A stretch of DNA of 64,000 bases from Litchfieldella xinjiangensis (GTDB taxonomy: Bacteria > Pseudomonadota > Gammaproteobacteria > Pseudomonadales > Halomonadaceae), in NCBI RefSeq assembly GCF_000759345.1, contig NZ_JPZL01000001.1:868001-932000 (forward strand), read 5' to 3'. Position 1 is the first letter of the stretch; each line of letters opens with the position of its first letter. Made by a program: the position numbers and the translations under genes. Below the pieces are notes generated by a model, which was not told where the DNA came from, ran no database searches, and saw only the letters and a list, made by a program, of their open reading frames with translations. Shown here piece after piece: positions 28,093 through 37,675 of this stretch.

Positions 28093-28120
28093 GCCCGGCT
28101 GGATACAGCCGGGCTTTTTT
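28093..28120 (+). terminator. rho-independent terminator of gabT
   Basis: The stem GCCCGGCT/AGCCGGGC with loop GGATAC is followed by six Ts, 25 nt after the gabT stop. Confidence 0.92.
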
Positions 28121-28179
28121 GTTTCCGGAATCAGCATTGCCTCGACTTTCCTATACAAAAGCTTTACAGTTATCGAAAT

Positions 28180-28206
28180 CAAAGCTTCGTTGTACAAGGT
28201 CGATAA
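28180..28206 (+). promoter_or_regulatory. FliA (sigma-28)-like promoter of the chemoreceptor gene
   Basis: CAAAGCTT (28180-28187), exactly 11 nt, then GTCGATAA (28199-28206) compares with the FliA consensus TAAAGTTT-N11-GCCGATAA at 6/8 and 7/8 positions. It lies 34 nt before the preferred ATG of a chemotaxis protein, a typical class 3 flagellar-regulon target. The position implies that upstream in-frame starts (28190, 28211) are not used. Confidence 0.65.
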
Positions 28207-28240
28207 AAAGATGCTCAAACAGACCCGGAGAATCCGAACC

Positions 28241-29506
28241 ATGCCCTGGCTTGCCCGTCGAACCTATCTTGCCAAGATCGATGCCATCAAGGAGAGCATG
28301 GCGTACATCGAATTCACGCCCAACGGCGAGGTAGTCACCGCCAATGATCTCTTTCTCGATGCCATGGGGTATGGCCTCGATGAGATTCGGGGCAAGCACC
28401 ATCGTATGTTCTGCCCTGATGAGATCGCCGCAGGCGAGGCCTATATGCGCTTCTGGCGCGACCTGGCCGATGGCAAGCAACAGGCAGGCAGTTTCCAGCG
28501 CATCACGAAAAGGGGTGAATTGATCTGGCTGGAAGCCACCTACTTCCCGGTTAGAGGGTCGAGCGGCCAGGTGTCCGGCGTCATCAAGATCGCCACAGAC
28601 ATTACGCACAAACATCAGGACTCCCTGTCCAGGGAAGCGGTGCTAACCGCCCTGAACGACTCCATGGCCGTGATCGAATTCACTCCCCAGGGTGACATCC
28701 TGCGGGCCAATCAAAATTTCCTGAAGGCCGTGGGCTATAGCGCCGAACAGCTTGCAGGCAAGCACCACCGTATTTTCTGCAATGAGCGCTTCTACCGAGA
28801 AAATCCGCACTTCTGGGCCAACCTGGCCAGTGGCGAGTTCAATGCCGGTCAGTTCGAACGCCTGAAGGCCAACGGTGAGACGCTGTGGCTGGAAGCGACG
28901 TATAACCCCGTCATGGACGCAGAGGGCAACGTGACCAAGGTGGTCAAGTTCGCCACCGATATCACCCCAAGAATTCTTCAGGCCGAGGCCACGCGCCGGG
29001 CCGTCGACTCCGCCAGCAGCGTGGCCACACAGACCGAACAGATCGCGGTCAGTGGCCTGGAACGCCTGGGTGAAGCCGTGTCGAATTCAAAGCAGGCCAA
29101 TACCGAGATCGGCAGCCTGGAAGAGATCATCGGCCTGCTCAATGCCCAGGCCAAGGATATCAACCAGATCACTGCGGCCATTTCACGGGTAGCCGAGCAA
29201 ACCAACCTGCTTTCACTTAATGCCGCCATCGAGGCCGCCCGCGCCGGTGAGCATGGCAAGGGCTTTTCCGTCGTGGCCAGTGAAGTACGCAAGCTGGCCC
29301 AGCAGGCCGGCAGCGCCGCAACCAATATCAGCCAGGTGTTGAGCGAAAACGCCAAGCTGACTCAAGCAGCGACGCAAAAGATCGCCAGCGCGTCGACCCA
29401 GAGCGGATCGACCCAGGACAAGCTGGCCGATGTCACACGGGTGGTCAACGAAATGCTGGAAGGCGCCAAGGAAGTCTCCCGCGCGGTCGAGCGGCTAAGC
29501 GTCTAA
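28241..29506 (+). CDS. soluble double-PAS methyl-accepting chemotaxis protein, BdlA-like
   Basis: This is a 421-residue cytoplasmic chemoreceptor without membrane segments. It has two tandem PAS domains with near-duplicate motifs ([20 protein letters not shown] and [20 protein letters not shown]; both then G-KHHR-FC), each ending in a PAC segment ([20 protein letters not shown]). The signalling domain carries the conserved hairpin tip [20 protein letters not shown] with [20 protein letters not shown]. Architecture and length match P. aeruginosa BdlA (417 residues), which controls biofilm dispersion. The ATG at 28241 is chosen for GGAG 10 nt upstream, length, and the FliA-like promoter just before it. 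The ligand (heme, FAD or redox state) is unknown. Confidence 0.86.
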   Translation: MPWLARRTYLAKIDAIKESMAYIEFTPNGEVVTANDLFLDAMGYGLDEIRGKHHRMFCPDEIAAGEAYMRFWRDLADGKQQAGSFQRITKRGELIWLEATYFPVRGSSGQVSGVIKIATDITHKHQDSLSREAVLTALNDSMAVIEFTPQGDILRANQNFLKAVGYSAEQLAGKHHRIFCNERFYRENPHFWANLASGEFNAGQFERLKANGETLWLEATYNPVMDAEGNVTKVVKFATDITPRILQAEATRRAVDSASSVATQTEQIAVSGLERLGEAVSNSKQANTEIGSLEEIIGLLNAQAKDINQITAAISRVAEQTNLLSLNAAIEAARAGEHGKGFSVVASEVRKLAQQAGSAATNISQVLSENAKLTQAATQKIASASTQSGSTQDKLADVTRVVNEMLEGAKEVSRAVERLSV

Positions 29507-29531
29507 TACACGTTCAATGAGCCTAGAAACT

Positions 29532-29565
29532 GAGCGCCCCCGCCGGATTCCCGGCGGGGGCGCTC
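29532..29565. terminator. strong hairpin between convergent genes
   Basis: A perfect 15-bp G+C-rich stem (GAGCGCCCCCGCCGG with its complement) and a 4-nt loop ATTC sit between the chemoreceptor and katE stops. There is no immediate T-run (ATGGTTTT follows), so it may work with Rho or simply protect 3' ends. Confidence 0.6.
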
Positions 29566-29609
29566 ATGGTTTTCGAATGCAGATAAAGTATCGACAGGGT
29601 TTGTAGCCG

Positions 29610-31760
29610 TCAGGCCGGCATGTCGTTGGCCTTGGCATCACGCGACCATACCCGGTGCTTGCCGAGCGCCTCGCAGAAGGGCTTGAAGATGTCGTCCACC
29701 TTGCCACCCAAAAGAATCCCTTCTTCCTGGGTCGGCACATCGGCAGCCGCCAATAGCCCCTGGCCTTCGCCGACGGCCGCGATCACCTTCAAGTGCTTGT
29801 AGGCTTCCTGCAGGTAGTAACGGCCCGGCCCCGCCTTGCTCAGCATGTCCACGCTCTGCTGTCCGCCAGGCACGATGACGGCATCCACTGCCACCGAAGG
29901 CAAGCCATTGAGCATCTCGTCCGGTGAGACGCTCTTGCCGCCGGCCCCTTTTACCGGGGCCATGCTGGGCGCGATTACCATGCCCTGGGCGCCCTCACCT
30001 TCCAGCTTCTTCTTCAGGGTTTCGACCTGACCGGCATCGACCCCATCGGCGACCAGGATCGCCACCTTGCGGCCCTTGATGTTGCCCGGGAGCCGTGACA
30101 TCAAGCTCAGCGCGGGCGATTCCTGCATGGTGCTCTTACCCAACTGTTCCGGCGGGGCAGGCGGCGTGTTCGGCACATCGACACCGTGGTTCTCGCCTAC
30201 GCGACGCGCCAGGTCGAGATCGATATTGGGCAGAATCTCCTTGATCACTCGCTCACGAATCCAGGGACGCTGAACCTTGGAGAGTTCGAAGGTATAGGCC
30301 GCAATAATGTGCTCTTTCTCCACCTCGGTCTGGCTGTTCCAGAACAGCGTGGCCTGGGAGTAGTGATCGCCAAAGGATTCGCTGCGTGCACGCACCTTGT
30401 GCGCGTCGACACGCTCTTGATACGACTCGAAGCCTCCATTTTCGGGCGCAGCCGGCGTTTCGCTCGGCCAGCCACCGTCGATCGAGTTGGGCTCGTAGGA
30501 AGCCTGCCCCTTGTTGATCGTCTGGCGATGCATCGAATCGCGCTGGTTATTATGGAACGGGCACACCGGCTGGTTGATCGGTATCTCGTGGAAATTGGGC
30601 CCACCCAGACGCAGCATTTGGGTATCGAGATATGAGAAAAGGCGTCCCTGGAGCAGCGGATCGTTGCTGAAGTCGATGCCGGGCACGATATTGGCCGGGT
30701 TGAACGCGACCTGTTCGGTCTCGGCGAAGTAATTGTCCGGGTTACGGTTGAGCACCATCTTGCCGATGGGAATGACCGGCACCTGTTCTTCGGGAATGAT
30801 CTTGGTCGGATCGAGAATATCGAAGTTGAACGAGTGCTCGTCTTCTTCCTCGACGACCTGGATGCCGAACTCATATTCGAGGAAGTCGCCGTTCTCGATG
30901 TCGTCCCACATGTTGCGGCGATTGAAATCGGGATCACGCCCCCAGAGCTTCTGCGCCTCGTCCCAGATCAGCGAGCAGGTCCCGGCCAAAGGCTTCCAGT
31001 GGAATTTGACGAAACGCGCCTTGCCTTGCTTGTCGATCAGCCGGAAGGTATGCACCCCGAAGCCTTCCATGTTGCGATAGTGTCTCGGAAAGGCGCGGTC
31101 GGACATCGTCCACAGCACCATATGGGTCGACTCGGGCATCAACGAGACAAAATCCCAGAAGGTGTCATGGGCGGATTGCCCCTGGGGTATTTCGTTGTGT
31201 GGCTCCGGCTTCACCGCGTGCACGAAGTCGGGGAACTTGATGGCATCCTGGATAAAGAATACCGGCATGTCGTTACCGACCAGATCCCAATTGCCTTCAT
31301 CGGTATAGAACTTGGTGGCAAAGCCGCGTACGTCGCGTACCGTGTCGTTGGAGCCACGTGCGCCCTGCACGGTGGAGAAACGCACGAATACCGGTGTTTT
31401 CTTCTTGGGATCCTGAAAGACCCCCGCCTTGGAGAACTGTGCGGCGTTGTCATAGGGTTGGAAATAACCATGCGCCGCCGCGCCCCGAGCGTGCACGATG
31501 CGCTCGGGAATGCGCTCGTTATCGAAGTGATTGAGTTTCTCACGGAAGATGAAATCTTCCATCAAGGTGGGACCGCGCTCACCGGCCTTCAACGAGTTAT
31601 GGTTGTCGGAAATGCGTAATCCCTGGTTGGTGCGCAGGTCATGGCCCTTGGCATCACTTCGATAGGCTTCCAGATGTTCCGACTTGCTGTTCTCGGTGGT
31701 CTTGAAGTCCTTGTCGTTGGGTCCGCCGCTGTTAGGCGTGGTGTGCGGATTCTTGGCCAT
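29610..31760 (-). CDS. katE: large-subunit monofunctional catalase HPII
   Basis: KatE dismutates hydrogen peroxide in the cytoplasm. The protein has 716 residues, the large-subunit clade. The distal His is in [14 protein letters not shown], the Asn in [10 protein letters not shown] and the proximal heme Tyr in [15 protein letters not shown]. The C-terminal ~150 residues form the extra flavodoxin/DJ-1-PfpI-like domain ([36 protein letters not shown]) typical of HPII. The ATG at 31760 is favoured by GAGGAG about 9 nt upstream; the in-frame extension has no homology. Homologues are often RpoS-controlled. Confidence 0.95.
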   Translation of the reverse strand: MAKNPHTTPNSGGPNDKDFKTTENSKSEHLEAYRSDAKGHDLRTNQGLRISDNHNSLKAGERGPTLMEDFIFREKLNHFDNERIPERIVHARGAAAHGYFQPYDNAAQFSKAGVFQDPKKKTPVFVRFSTVQGARGSNDTVRDVRGFATKFYTDEGNWDLVGNDMPVFFIQDAIKFPDFVHAVKPEPHNEIPQGQSAHDTFWDFVSLMPESTHMVLWTMSDRAFPRHYRNMEGFGVHTFRLIDKQGKARFVKFHWKPLAGTCSLIWDEAQKLWGRDPDFNRRNMWDDIENGDFLEYEFGIQVVEEEDEHSFNFDILDPTKIIPEEQVPVIPIGKMVLNRNPDNYFAETEQVAFNPANIVPGIDFSNDPLLQGRLFSYLDTQMLRLGGPNFHEIPINQPVCPFHNNQRDSMHRQTINKGQASYEPNSIDGGWPSETPAAPENGGFESYQERVDAHKVRARSESFGDHYSQATLFWNSQTEVEKEHIIAAYTFELSKVQRPWIRERVIKEILPNIDLDLARRVGENHGVDVPNTPPAPPEQLGKSTMQESPALSLMSRLPGNIKGRKVAILVADGVDAGQVETLKKKLEGEGAQGMVIAPSMAPVKGAGGKSVSPDEMLNGLPSVAVDAVIVPGGQQSVDMLSKAGPGRYYLQEAYKHLKVIAAVGEGQGLLAAADVPTQEEGILLGGKVDDIFKPFCEALGKHRVWSRDAKANDMPA

Positions 31761-31961
31761 TGTCAAACGCTCCTCGTCTGCCGGTGGGGTCCCGCTCGGT
31801 TCGCACGACACCGAGCCGACTGCACAGGCTTGACCCTACAGACCCTGGCGGTACGAACCGCGAATTCACATTCAAGGTAGTTAATGTCCCCGCTTAGGCC
31901 TAATAGGCAGAGACGATCAATGGCCATCGATTTCTACAATCGATGCGCGTCCGCAGTCATC

Positions 31962-32000
31962 AAAAAAAACGCCATCGCCCGGCAGAGCCGAGCGATGGCG
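31962..32000 (-). terminator. rho-independent terminator of the GlsB-type gene
   Basis: On the minus strand, CGCCATCGC/GCGATGGCG (31992-32000 with 31970-31978) forms a long stem closed by CGGC/GCCG and is followed by eight Ts, 35 nt after the gene's stop. Confidence 0.92.
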
Positions 32001-32034
32001 TATCCGTGTCAGGAGTGTCTGCGCTAGTAAGCGC

Positions 32035-32280
32035 TCACCCCTTGCTCTTGACTTTCGAGATGATCCACAGCAACACGACAGCACCTACCGTCGCCGTGAC
32101 CAGCGAGCCGATCATGCCACCCGCTTCCAGCCCCAGCAGGCTGAACAGAGCGCCGCCGAGAACTGCCCCGACGATACCCACACCGATGTTGCCGAGGATG
32201 CCGAAACCGCCCCCACGCATGATATTACCGGCGATCCAACCTGCCAGCCCGCCAATGATCAACCACAGAATCAGACCCAT
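32035..32280 (-). CDS. GlsB/YeaQ/YmgE family stress-response membrane protein
   Basis: This is an 81-residue small membrane protein of the transglycosylase-associated family. Despite the family name no enzyme activity is known; homologues are induced by acid, osmotic or stationary-phase stress. Visible motifs are LILWLIIGGLAGWIAGNIMR, the glycine-rich GIVGAVLGGALFSLLGLE and a third helix VTATVGAVVLLWIISKVK. AAGGAG lies about 6 nt before the ATG at 32280. It is separated from the upstream DUF924 gene by 51 nt on the same strand, so the two may share a transcript. Confidence 0.88.
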   Translation of the reverse strand: MGLILWLIIGGLAGWIAGNIMRGGGFGILGNIGVGIVGAVLGGALFSLLGLEAGGMIGSLVTATVGAVVLLWIISKVKSKG

Positions 32281-32331
32281 CTTGAACTCCTTCTTCCATT
32301 TCCATACGAAAGGGGCCTCTCTGAGCCTCGC

Positions 32332-32880
32332 TCAGAAGGAAGACCCCGGCTCCTGCAGAAACGCCGCTTCCTCCGGCGTCGATTCCCTGCCCAGGAGCGC
32401 ATTGCGATGCGGATACCGCCCGAACCGGACGAGAATCTCGCGATGCTTACGCTCATAGGCAAAATTTTCTTCGAGCCCCGGCTGATCGAACAGTCGCATG
32501 GCTTCGTCGTGGATGAGCAAGGACTCACTATGCATGAAGGGCATGTATAGGAAGACCTTGCGGGACGCATCCAGCTGCGAGTCGATGCCTTGTGCCACCG
32601 CCTCCTGGGCCAGGATCAAGGCTTGGGGATCCTGGGAGAAGGCAGCGGCCGAGTTACGATGAATATTGCGCGAGAATTGATCCAGCACCAGGATTTCCGC
32701 CAGGCGACCCTCGGCGCTAGTTCGCCAATGCCAGAGTTCGCCCAGGCGTCCCGCCTCCAGCGTGGTCGAGAAGCGCCGGGTAATGGTCGCGTCCAGCGTC
32801 GCATCCTTGATGAACCAGTGGCGCGGCGTCAATTCCTCGAACCAGAATGTGATGATTTCACGAACCGCCGTCTCGCTCAC
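32332..32880 (-). CDS. DUF924 family protein
   Basis: This is a 182-residue soluble helical protein of the DUF924 (TPR-like) family, function unknown. Family landmarks are IITFWFEELTPRHWF, EILVLDQFSRNIHRNSAAAF, VFLYMPFMHSESL and RFGRYPHRNALLGRESTPEE. The start is a GTG at 32880 with GAGGAGC about 5 nt upstream; the frame remains open 70 codons further but without homology. The GlsB-type gene follows 51 nt later. Confidence 0.85.
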   Translation of the reverse strand: MSETAVREIITFWFEELTPRHWFIKDATLDATITRRFSTTLEAGRLGELWHWRTSAEGRLAEILVLDQFSRNIHRNSAAAFSQDPQALILAQEAVAQGIDSQLDASRKVFLYMPFMHSESLLIHDEAMRLFDQPGLEENFAYERKHREILVRFGRYPHRNALLGRESTPEEAAFLQEPGSSF

Positions 32881-32997
32881 GCAGCGCTCCTCATGATCCC
32901 GATTGGATGGCCGACTCTCGCCTTGTCTCCCTGAGCGTAGTCGAAGAGGATACGCTTCCCCAACTTTCGTAGTCCTATCAATCGATAAGGAGCCGAC

Positions 32998-33195
32998 GTG
33001 ACGCCCTACGAAGTTCTCTATATGTCCCGTTTCGCCTTCAATGTGGTGGGCTTGATCGTGTGCATCCTGGGGTTGAGCCTGGCGCGCCATCCCCGGCGGC
33101 GCTCGCTGGGATATGGTATCGCCGTGCTTGGCTTCTTCATCGCCGGGCTACCCATGCTGCTACACTTGTTTGGTTTCGTTACGCCTGTCGCATAG
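32998..33195 (+). CDS. 65-residue two-helix membrane protein, unknown function
   Basis: I do not recognise the family. The protein has two hydrophobic helices (FNVVGLIVCILGLSLA and LGYGIAVLGFFIAGLPMLLH) separated by a basic turn HPRRRS, predicting both ends outside and the loop inside. A consensus AAGGAG sits 5 nt before the GTG at 32998, which makes the gene credible despite its size; an internal ATG (33022) lacks a site. It is divergent from the DUF924 gene. Confidence 0.6.
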   Translation: MTPYEVLYMSRFAFNVVGLIVCILGLSLARHPRRRSLGYGIAVLGFFIAGLPMLLHLFGFVTPVA

Positions 33196-33361
33196 CCAGG
33201 TGTGACTAGGTAATGTTTCGTATACACGCGTCGCAATTTTTGACTAAAGTTTCATGGATGGCTCGAATCACCGGGCTAAAATCCGGCCTCCCGGTGGTAA
33301 CTTTACCTGCAGTAACGTAGGGTGACGGCCGAAACGCATTCGCAATGAAAGGATTCATACC

Positions 33362-34960
33362 ATGCTGCATGCATTGACGCTGGCGTCGTTTCTGTTTTTT
33401 ACGGGACTCGTCGCCTTCATCACATGGCGCATCACGCGCCGCGATGACCATCACAGTACCAGCGGCTACTTCCTGGCAGGCCGCTCGCTAACCTTCCCGC
33501 TGATTGCGGGCTCGTTGTTGATGACCAACCTCTCTACCGAGCAGATGGTGGGCCTGAATGGCGCGGCCTTCGCAGATGGCATGAGCGTGATGGCCTGGGA
33601 GGTCGTGGCCGTCCTTGCTCTGGTAGCGCTGGCGCTGTTCTTCCTGCCGCGCTTCCTCAGAAGCGGGATCGCCACCGTTCCACAGATGCTGCTGATTCGC
33701 TTCGACAAGGACACGCAGTTGATCTGTAACCTGATCTTCCTGCTCGCCTACGCAGTGATCCTGTTGCCGATCATCCTCTATTCGGGCGCCATGGGCTTGC
33801 AGGGAATGCTCGACCTACAGGGCCTCACCGGCATCGAATCGGACTCGCTGCTGTTATGGCTGACCGTCTGGGTAGTCGGCTTGATCGGCTCGGTCTATGC
33901 CCTTTTCGGTGGCCTGCGTACCGTTGCCGTCTCGGATACGCTCAACGGTATCGGCCTCCTGATCGGTGGCTTCGTCATCGTCTATTTCGGCCTCCAGGCG
34001 GTCAGTGACGGCGGTGGGGTCATGGCCGGCTGGGAAACGCTCAAGGAGAGCAATCCCGAGCAAATGAATTCGATCGGTGGGCCGGAGCAGCAGGTGCCTT
34101 TCTCCACCCTGTTCACCGGCGTCTTCCTTATCAACCTTTTCTACTGGACCACCAACCAGCAGATCATCCAGCGGACATTCGGCGCCAAGAACCTCGCCGA
34201 AGGCCAGAAGGGCGTGCTGCTGACCGGTCTGTTCAAATTGCTGGGACCGCTCTACCTGGTGCTGCCCGGCATCATTGCCTATCACTTGTATGCCGATGAA
34301 GGCGTGGTCGCCGACGAAGCTTACGGCCATCTGGTCTTCAATGTTCTGCCGCCTTACCTGACGGGCTTCTTCGCCGCGGTGATGGTGGGTGCCATCCTGT
34401 CTTCCTTCAACTCGGCGCTGAACAGTACTACCACCATCTTCAGTCTTGGGATGTACAAGGGTGTCATCAACAAGGACGCCACCGAGGACCAGGTGGTGCG
34501 CTCGGGCAAGATCTTCGGCTGGATCATGGCATTTGCGACCATGATCATTGCCCCATTGCTGGCCGGCCAGGAGAGCTTGTTTGGCTACCTGCAGCGCATG
34601 AATGCCATTTACTTCATCCCTATACTGGCCGTCGTGCTGGTGGGGCTTCTGACCAAGCGGGTGCCTCCCATGGCAGCCAAGATCGCGCTGGTCGGCGGCT
34701 GCTTGATGATTGCAGTCGGCTACTTCGTCCCGCCATTCAATCGCATCCCCGAGATCATGAACGAGTTCCACTTCGTGGCCTCGGTATTCGTGATCCTGGT
34801 CGCCACCATGCTGCTCATCGGCAAGTGGCGTCCGCGTCAGACCGAATGGGTGCACGAGGATAGCGGTGCCGTTGACCTGACCCCGTGGAAAGGTGCCATC
34901 CCTTCCGGCATCATTCTGGTGGTATTGGTCATTGCCATCTATGTGGCCTTTGCCGGCTAA
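33362..34960 (+). CDS. sodium:solute symporter (SSS family), probably sugar-transporting
   Basis: This is a 532-residue inner-membrane Na+ symporter of the SSS family with about 14 helices. It resembles the vSGLT/YidK branch: [20 protein letters not shown] with [14 protein letters not shown] at the N-terminus, [19 protein letters not shown], and the characteristic [20 protein letters not shown] and [20 protein letters not shown]. Such proteins carry glucose, galactose or related solutes with sodium, which suits a halophile, but the substrate is not proven. GAAAGGAT lies near the ATG at 33362. It is monocistronic with a terminator after it and lies near a sugar ABC importer locus. Confidence 0.85.
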   Translation: MLHALTLASFLFFTGLVAFITWRITRRDDHHSTSGYFLAGRSLTFPLIAGSLLMTNLSTEQMVGLNGAAFADGMSVMAWEVVAVLALVALALFFLPRFLRSGIATVPQMLLIRFDKDTQLICNLIFLLAYAVILLPIILYSGAMGLQGMLDLQGLTGIESDSLLLWLTVWVVGLIGSVYALFGGLRTVAVSDTLNGIGLLIGGFVIVYFGLQAVSDGGGVMAGWETLKESNPEQMNSIGGPEQQVPFSTLFTGVFLINLFYWTTNQQIIQRTFGAKNLAEGQKGVLLTGLFKLLGPLYLVLPGIIAYHLYADEGVVADEAYGHLVFNVLPPYLTGFFAAVMVGAILSSFNSALNSTTTIFSLGMYKGVINKDATEDQVVRSGKIFGWIMAFATMIIAPLLAGQESLFGYLQRMNAIYFIPILAVVLVGLLTKRVPPMAAKIALVGGCLMIAVGYFVPPFNRIPEIMNEFHFVASVFVILVATMLLIGKWRPRQTEWVHEDSGAVDLTPWKGAIPSGIILVVLVIAIYVAFAG

Positions 34961-34984
34961 CGATCCGTTTGCCCGCCACGTTGT

Positions 34985-35018
34985 GACGCCCCGCCCCGTG
35001 TGCGGGGCGTCTTGCGTT
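34985..35018 (+). terminator. terminator of the symporter gene
   Basis: The stem GACGCCCCGC/GCGGGGCGTC (34985-34994 with 35002-35011) with a 7-nt loop and a T-containing tail starts 25 nt after the stop. Confidence 0.75.
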
Positions 35019-35150
35019 ATATGAGGGAAACCGGCCTGCCGTTGACCCGCTCCTGCTATCAATAAGCCTTGCTGGCGTGGCAACGTCTTGTCAGCAGCGG
35101 CCAACACCCGCACATTAATGAATACCATTTCTCGAACGGAATCGAACCGA

Positions 35151-36554
35151 ATGCGCCAGTCGCTGGCCCGTGACTTCAACGACTTACTGGAACGCGGCAG
35201 GGATCGCCAGTTACGCCTGGCGGTCACCGGCCTGTCGCGCTCCGGCAAGACCGCCTTTCTCACTTCGCTGGTTCATCAGTTGCGCCATGCCGGCCTGGAG
35301 GCCAGGCTCGACCTGTTTCCGGCGGCACGTGAGGGACGCATTCTCGGTGCGCAACGTGTCGCCCAGCAGGATCTAGGCGTGCCCCGCTTCCCCTATGACG
35401 AGGCAATGCTCGCCCTCGACGATACGCCTCCCCGTTGGCCCGAGCCGACCCGGGGCATTAGCGAATTACGCCTGTCGATACGCTATCGCCCCGGGAAGCG
35501 CGGGATGTTCCGGTCGGAAACGGCGCATCTCACCCTGGATCTCTTCGATTATCCTGGTGAGTGGCTGCTCGACCTGCCGCTGCTGGGTCACGATTACCTG
35601 AGCTGGAGCCTGGCCCAGCCCTTGGCCACCGATTCACCGCTGCACAACGAACGTCGCGCCCTGTTTGGCGACTGGCTCGAGGCGGTGAAGGGGCTCGATC
35701 CTGCAGCGGAGGCCGACGAAGCGTCGCTCGCTACCATTGCCGAGCATTACGCCCGTGGGCTTCGGGAAGCACGTGAAGCGGGCTTTGCCAACCTGCAGCC
35801 GGGGCGCTTCCTGCTGCCCGGCGAGCTGTCCGGTGCCCCCGTGTTGCAGTTCTTTCCCTTGCCCGGGCTCGCTGAGCATGATCGCGCCAGCCTCGCCGCC
35901 TTGCCGGAACAGAGTGTCTACCAGACCCTGGTGCGGCGCTTCAGCCATTACCAGCAGCACGTGGTGAAACCGTTCTATCGCGAGCATTTTCGACGTTTCG
36001 ATCGACAGATCGTCTTGGTGGACGTGCTCGGTGCGCTGAATGCCGGTCCCGAGCGCTTCGAGGATCTATCGCATGCGCTTTCCACGCTGATGAAAAGTTT
36101 CGACTACGGTAAGCGCAGCCTAATGTCGCGACTCTTCGCTCCGCGCATCGACCGCCTGGCCATAGCCGCGACCAAGGCCGACCATGTCACACCCGAGCAG
36201 CACGGCAACCTGGTGGCATTGATCGAAGCGCTTCTCGCCGACCCCTTGCAGGACCTGCGCTACGCTGACGTGCCGGTGCGGGCCATGTCGTTGGCTTCGA
36301 TTCGCGCCACGCAGGCGCGTGAAGTCGAGCATCAGGGCAAGCGCACCCCTGCCTTGCGCGGAACCACGCTGGCAGGCGAAGAAGTGCTGGTCTTCCCTGG
36401 CGAGGTACCGGCGCGATTGCCGGATGCCGAGTTCTGGGCGCGCCAGGGCTTCGACTTCCCCGCCTTTCGCCCTGCCCCCCGGGACAACGGCACATTACCG
36501 CACATTCGCCTCGACTCGGCGCTCGAATGGTTGTTGGGAGACAAGCTGCAATGA
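35151..36554 (+). CDS. ycjX: YcjX-family P-loop protein
   Basis: This is a 467-residue cytoplasmic nucleoside-triphosphate-binding protein of the YcjX family (E. coli 465). A Walker A-like loop is in LAVTGLSRSGKTAFLTSLVH near the N-terminus, followed by LDLFDYPGEWLLDLPLLG (switch/Walker B region), PGRFLLPGELSGAPVLQFFP and IVLVDVLGALNAG. The cellular role is unclear; the E. coli gene is in a stress-linked operon with ycjF. The ATG at 35151 gives the family-length N-terminus MRQSLARDFNDLLERG; ATG 35118 and TTG 35088 are possible but lack ribosome-binding sites. The stop overlaps ycjF (ATGA). Confidence 0.9.
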   Translation: MRQSLARDFNDLLERGRDRQLRLAVTGLSRSGKTAFLTSLVHQLRHAGLEARLDLFPAAREGRILGAQRVAQQDLGVPRFPYDEAMLALDDTPPRWPEPTRGISELRLSIRYRPGKRGMFRSETAHLTLDLFDYPGEWLLDLPLLGHDYLSWSLAQPLATDSPLHNERRALFGDWLEAVKGLDPAAEADEASLATIAEHYARGLREAREAGFANLQPGRFLLPGELSGAPVLQFFPLPGLAEHDRASLAALPEQSVYQTLVRRFSHYQQHVVKPFYREHFRRFDRQIVLVDVLGALNAGPERFEDLSHALSTLMKSFDYGKRSLMSRLFAPRIDRLAIAATKADHVTPEQHGNLVALIEALLADPLQDLRYADVPVRAMSLASIRATQAREVEHQGKRTPALRGTTLAGEEVLVFPGEVPARLPDAEFWARQGFDFPAFRPAPRDNGTLPHIRLDSALEWLLGDKLQ

Positions 36555-37654
36555 ACGATACCCACGACGAAAGGAACCGAGACGCCAGGTACGAACAGGC
36601 CCAGCGCCACGACCCGCGTCCTGGCCAGCATTTTACCGTGGATGAATCCCCCGAGCCTGAACGTGGCGACGAACACCTCACCGACTCGCTGAGGCCCGCT
36701 CATACCTTCGATCCACAACTTCCCAGCCGGGTGCTGGAAGACGAAGAGGTACCCGCACGCAGCGAAGCCGCCATTGCCGAAAGCCTGGCGCGGCCACGTA
36801 AGCGCCGCTGGGGGTTGCTGACCTTGCTGGGTGGCACCCTGGGGGTGGGCGCCGCCGAGTTGGGAGAAACGCTCTATACTTCCGCGCTGGGTGGCGACTG
36901 GCTGAGCGGCGCCTGGGGGTTGCTTGGGCTGCTTGGGGTCGGCCTGGGGGGATGGGCCCTGATTCGTGAGCTATGGCGACTGCGCCGGCTCAAGCGTCAT
37001 GTCAGCCTGCGTGAACGGCTCGATGCACTGGATACGGCTTCGCCGCGGGGTGCGCGTCGCCTTGCAGAGCGCCTCAAGCAGCAGCTCGGCCTGGACGATG
37101 ACCATCCTCATTGGCAGGCGTTCCTGCAAGCCCACCAGCCTCATCACGATGGACGCGAGACACGTACATTGCTCTCGCATCACCTGCTTGCCCCACGCGA
37201 CCGCGAAGCGCGGCGAATGATCTCGCGCATGTCAGGCGATACCGCCATCATGGTGGCGATCAGTCCGCTGACATTGGTCGATATGCTGCTGGTGGCCTGG
37301 CGCAACCTGGCCATGGTGGATCGACTCGCACGGCTGTATGGCCTCGAACTCGGATATGCCAGCCGCCTACGACTCTTTCGTGCCGTGCTCTACAACATGG
37401 CCTTTGCCGGCGCCAGCGAAATGGCCAGCGAAGCCAGCATGGAGTTGTTATCGATGAACCTGGCGGGACGACTGTCGACACGCGCCGGACAAGGGCTGGG
37501 GGTAGGCCTGTTGAGCGCCCGCCTGGGCCTGCGCACCCTGCGACTGACGCGTCCGCTACCCTTTGACGAGGGCGAGGCTCCACGCATCGCCGACTTGCGT
37601 CGAGAGCTCTGGAATCGGTTGCGTCGCCTGGAGCAAGACCCGCCCCGCCAGTAG
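36551..37654 (+). CDS. ycjF: YcjF-family inner-membrane protein (DUF697)
   Basis: This is a 367-residue membrane protein of the TIGR01620/YcjF family. A long charged, poorly conserved N-terminus (residues 1-85) precedes two transmembrane helices (WGLLTLLGGTLGVGAAELGE and WGLLGLLGVGLGGWALI) and a DUF697 C-terminal domain with SGDTAIMVAISPLTLVDMLL. Start and ycjX stop overlap (ATGA), supporting a two-protein unit in which YcjF may anchor the YcjX GTPase-like protein. The N-terminal tail is longer than in E. coli. The gene is convergent with the sugar ATPase gene, 21 nt between stops. Confidence 0.88.
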   Translation: MNDTHDERNRDARYEQAQRHDPRPGQHFTVDESPEPERGDEHLTDSLRPAHTFDPQLPSRVLEDEEVPARSEAAIAESLARPRKRRWGLLTLLGGTLGVGAAELGETLYTSALGGDWLSGAWGLLGLLGVGLGGWALIRELWRLRRLKRHVSLRERLDALDTASPRGARRLAERLKQQLGLDDDHPHWQAFLQAHQPHHDGRETRTLLSHHLLAPRDREARRMISRMSGDTAIMVAISPLTLVDMLLVAWRNLAMVDRLARLYGLELGYASRLRLFRAVLYNMAFAGASEMASEASMELLSMNLAGRLSTRAGQGLGVGLLSARLGLRTLRLTRPLPFDEGEAPRIADLRRELWNRLRRLEQDPPRQ

Positions 37655-37667
37655 CAGCGTGGCGGGG
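37643..37667. terminator. short hairpin between convergent ycjF and gtsD
   Basis: CCCCGCCA (37643-37650) pairs with TGGCGGGG (37660-37667); the ycjF stop codon lies in the loop. There is no T-tract, so termination is uncertain. Confidence 0.35.
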
Positions 37668-37675
37668 TGCCAACG

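Noticed and set aside
27316-28242. 308-codon minus-strand frame
   Set aside because: Antisense to gabT and crossing its terminator; shadow frame.
33255-33300. tRNA-like segment GGCTCGAATCACCGGG
   Set aside because: Only a T-loop-like string is present; no acceptor stem, anticodon arm or CCA end can be drawn.
33854-35263. 469-codon minus-strand frame
   Set aside because: Antisense to the sodium symporter and the ycjX start; His/Gln/Asp-rich shadow without motifs.
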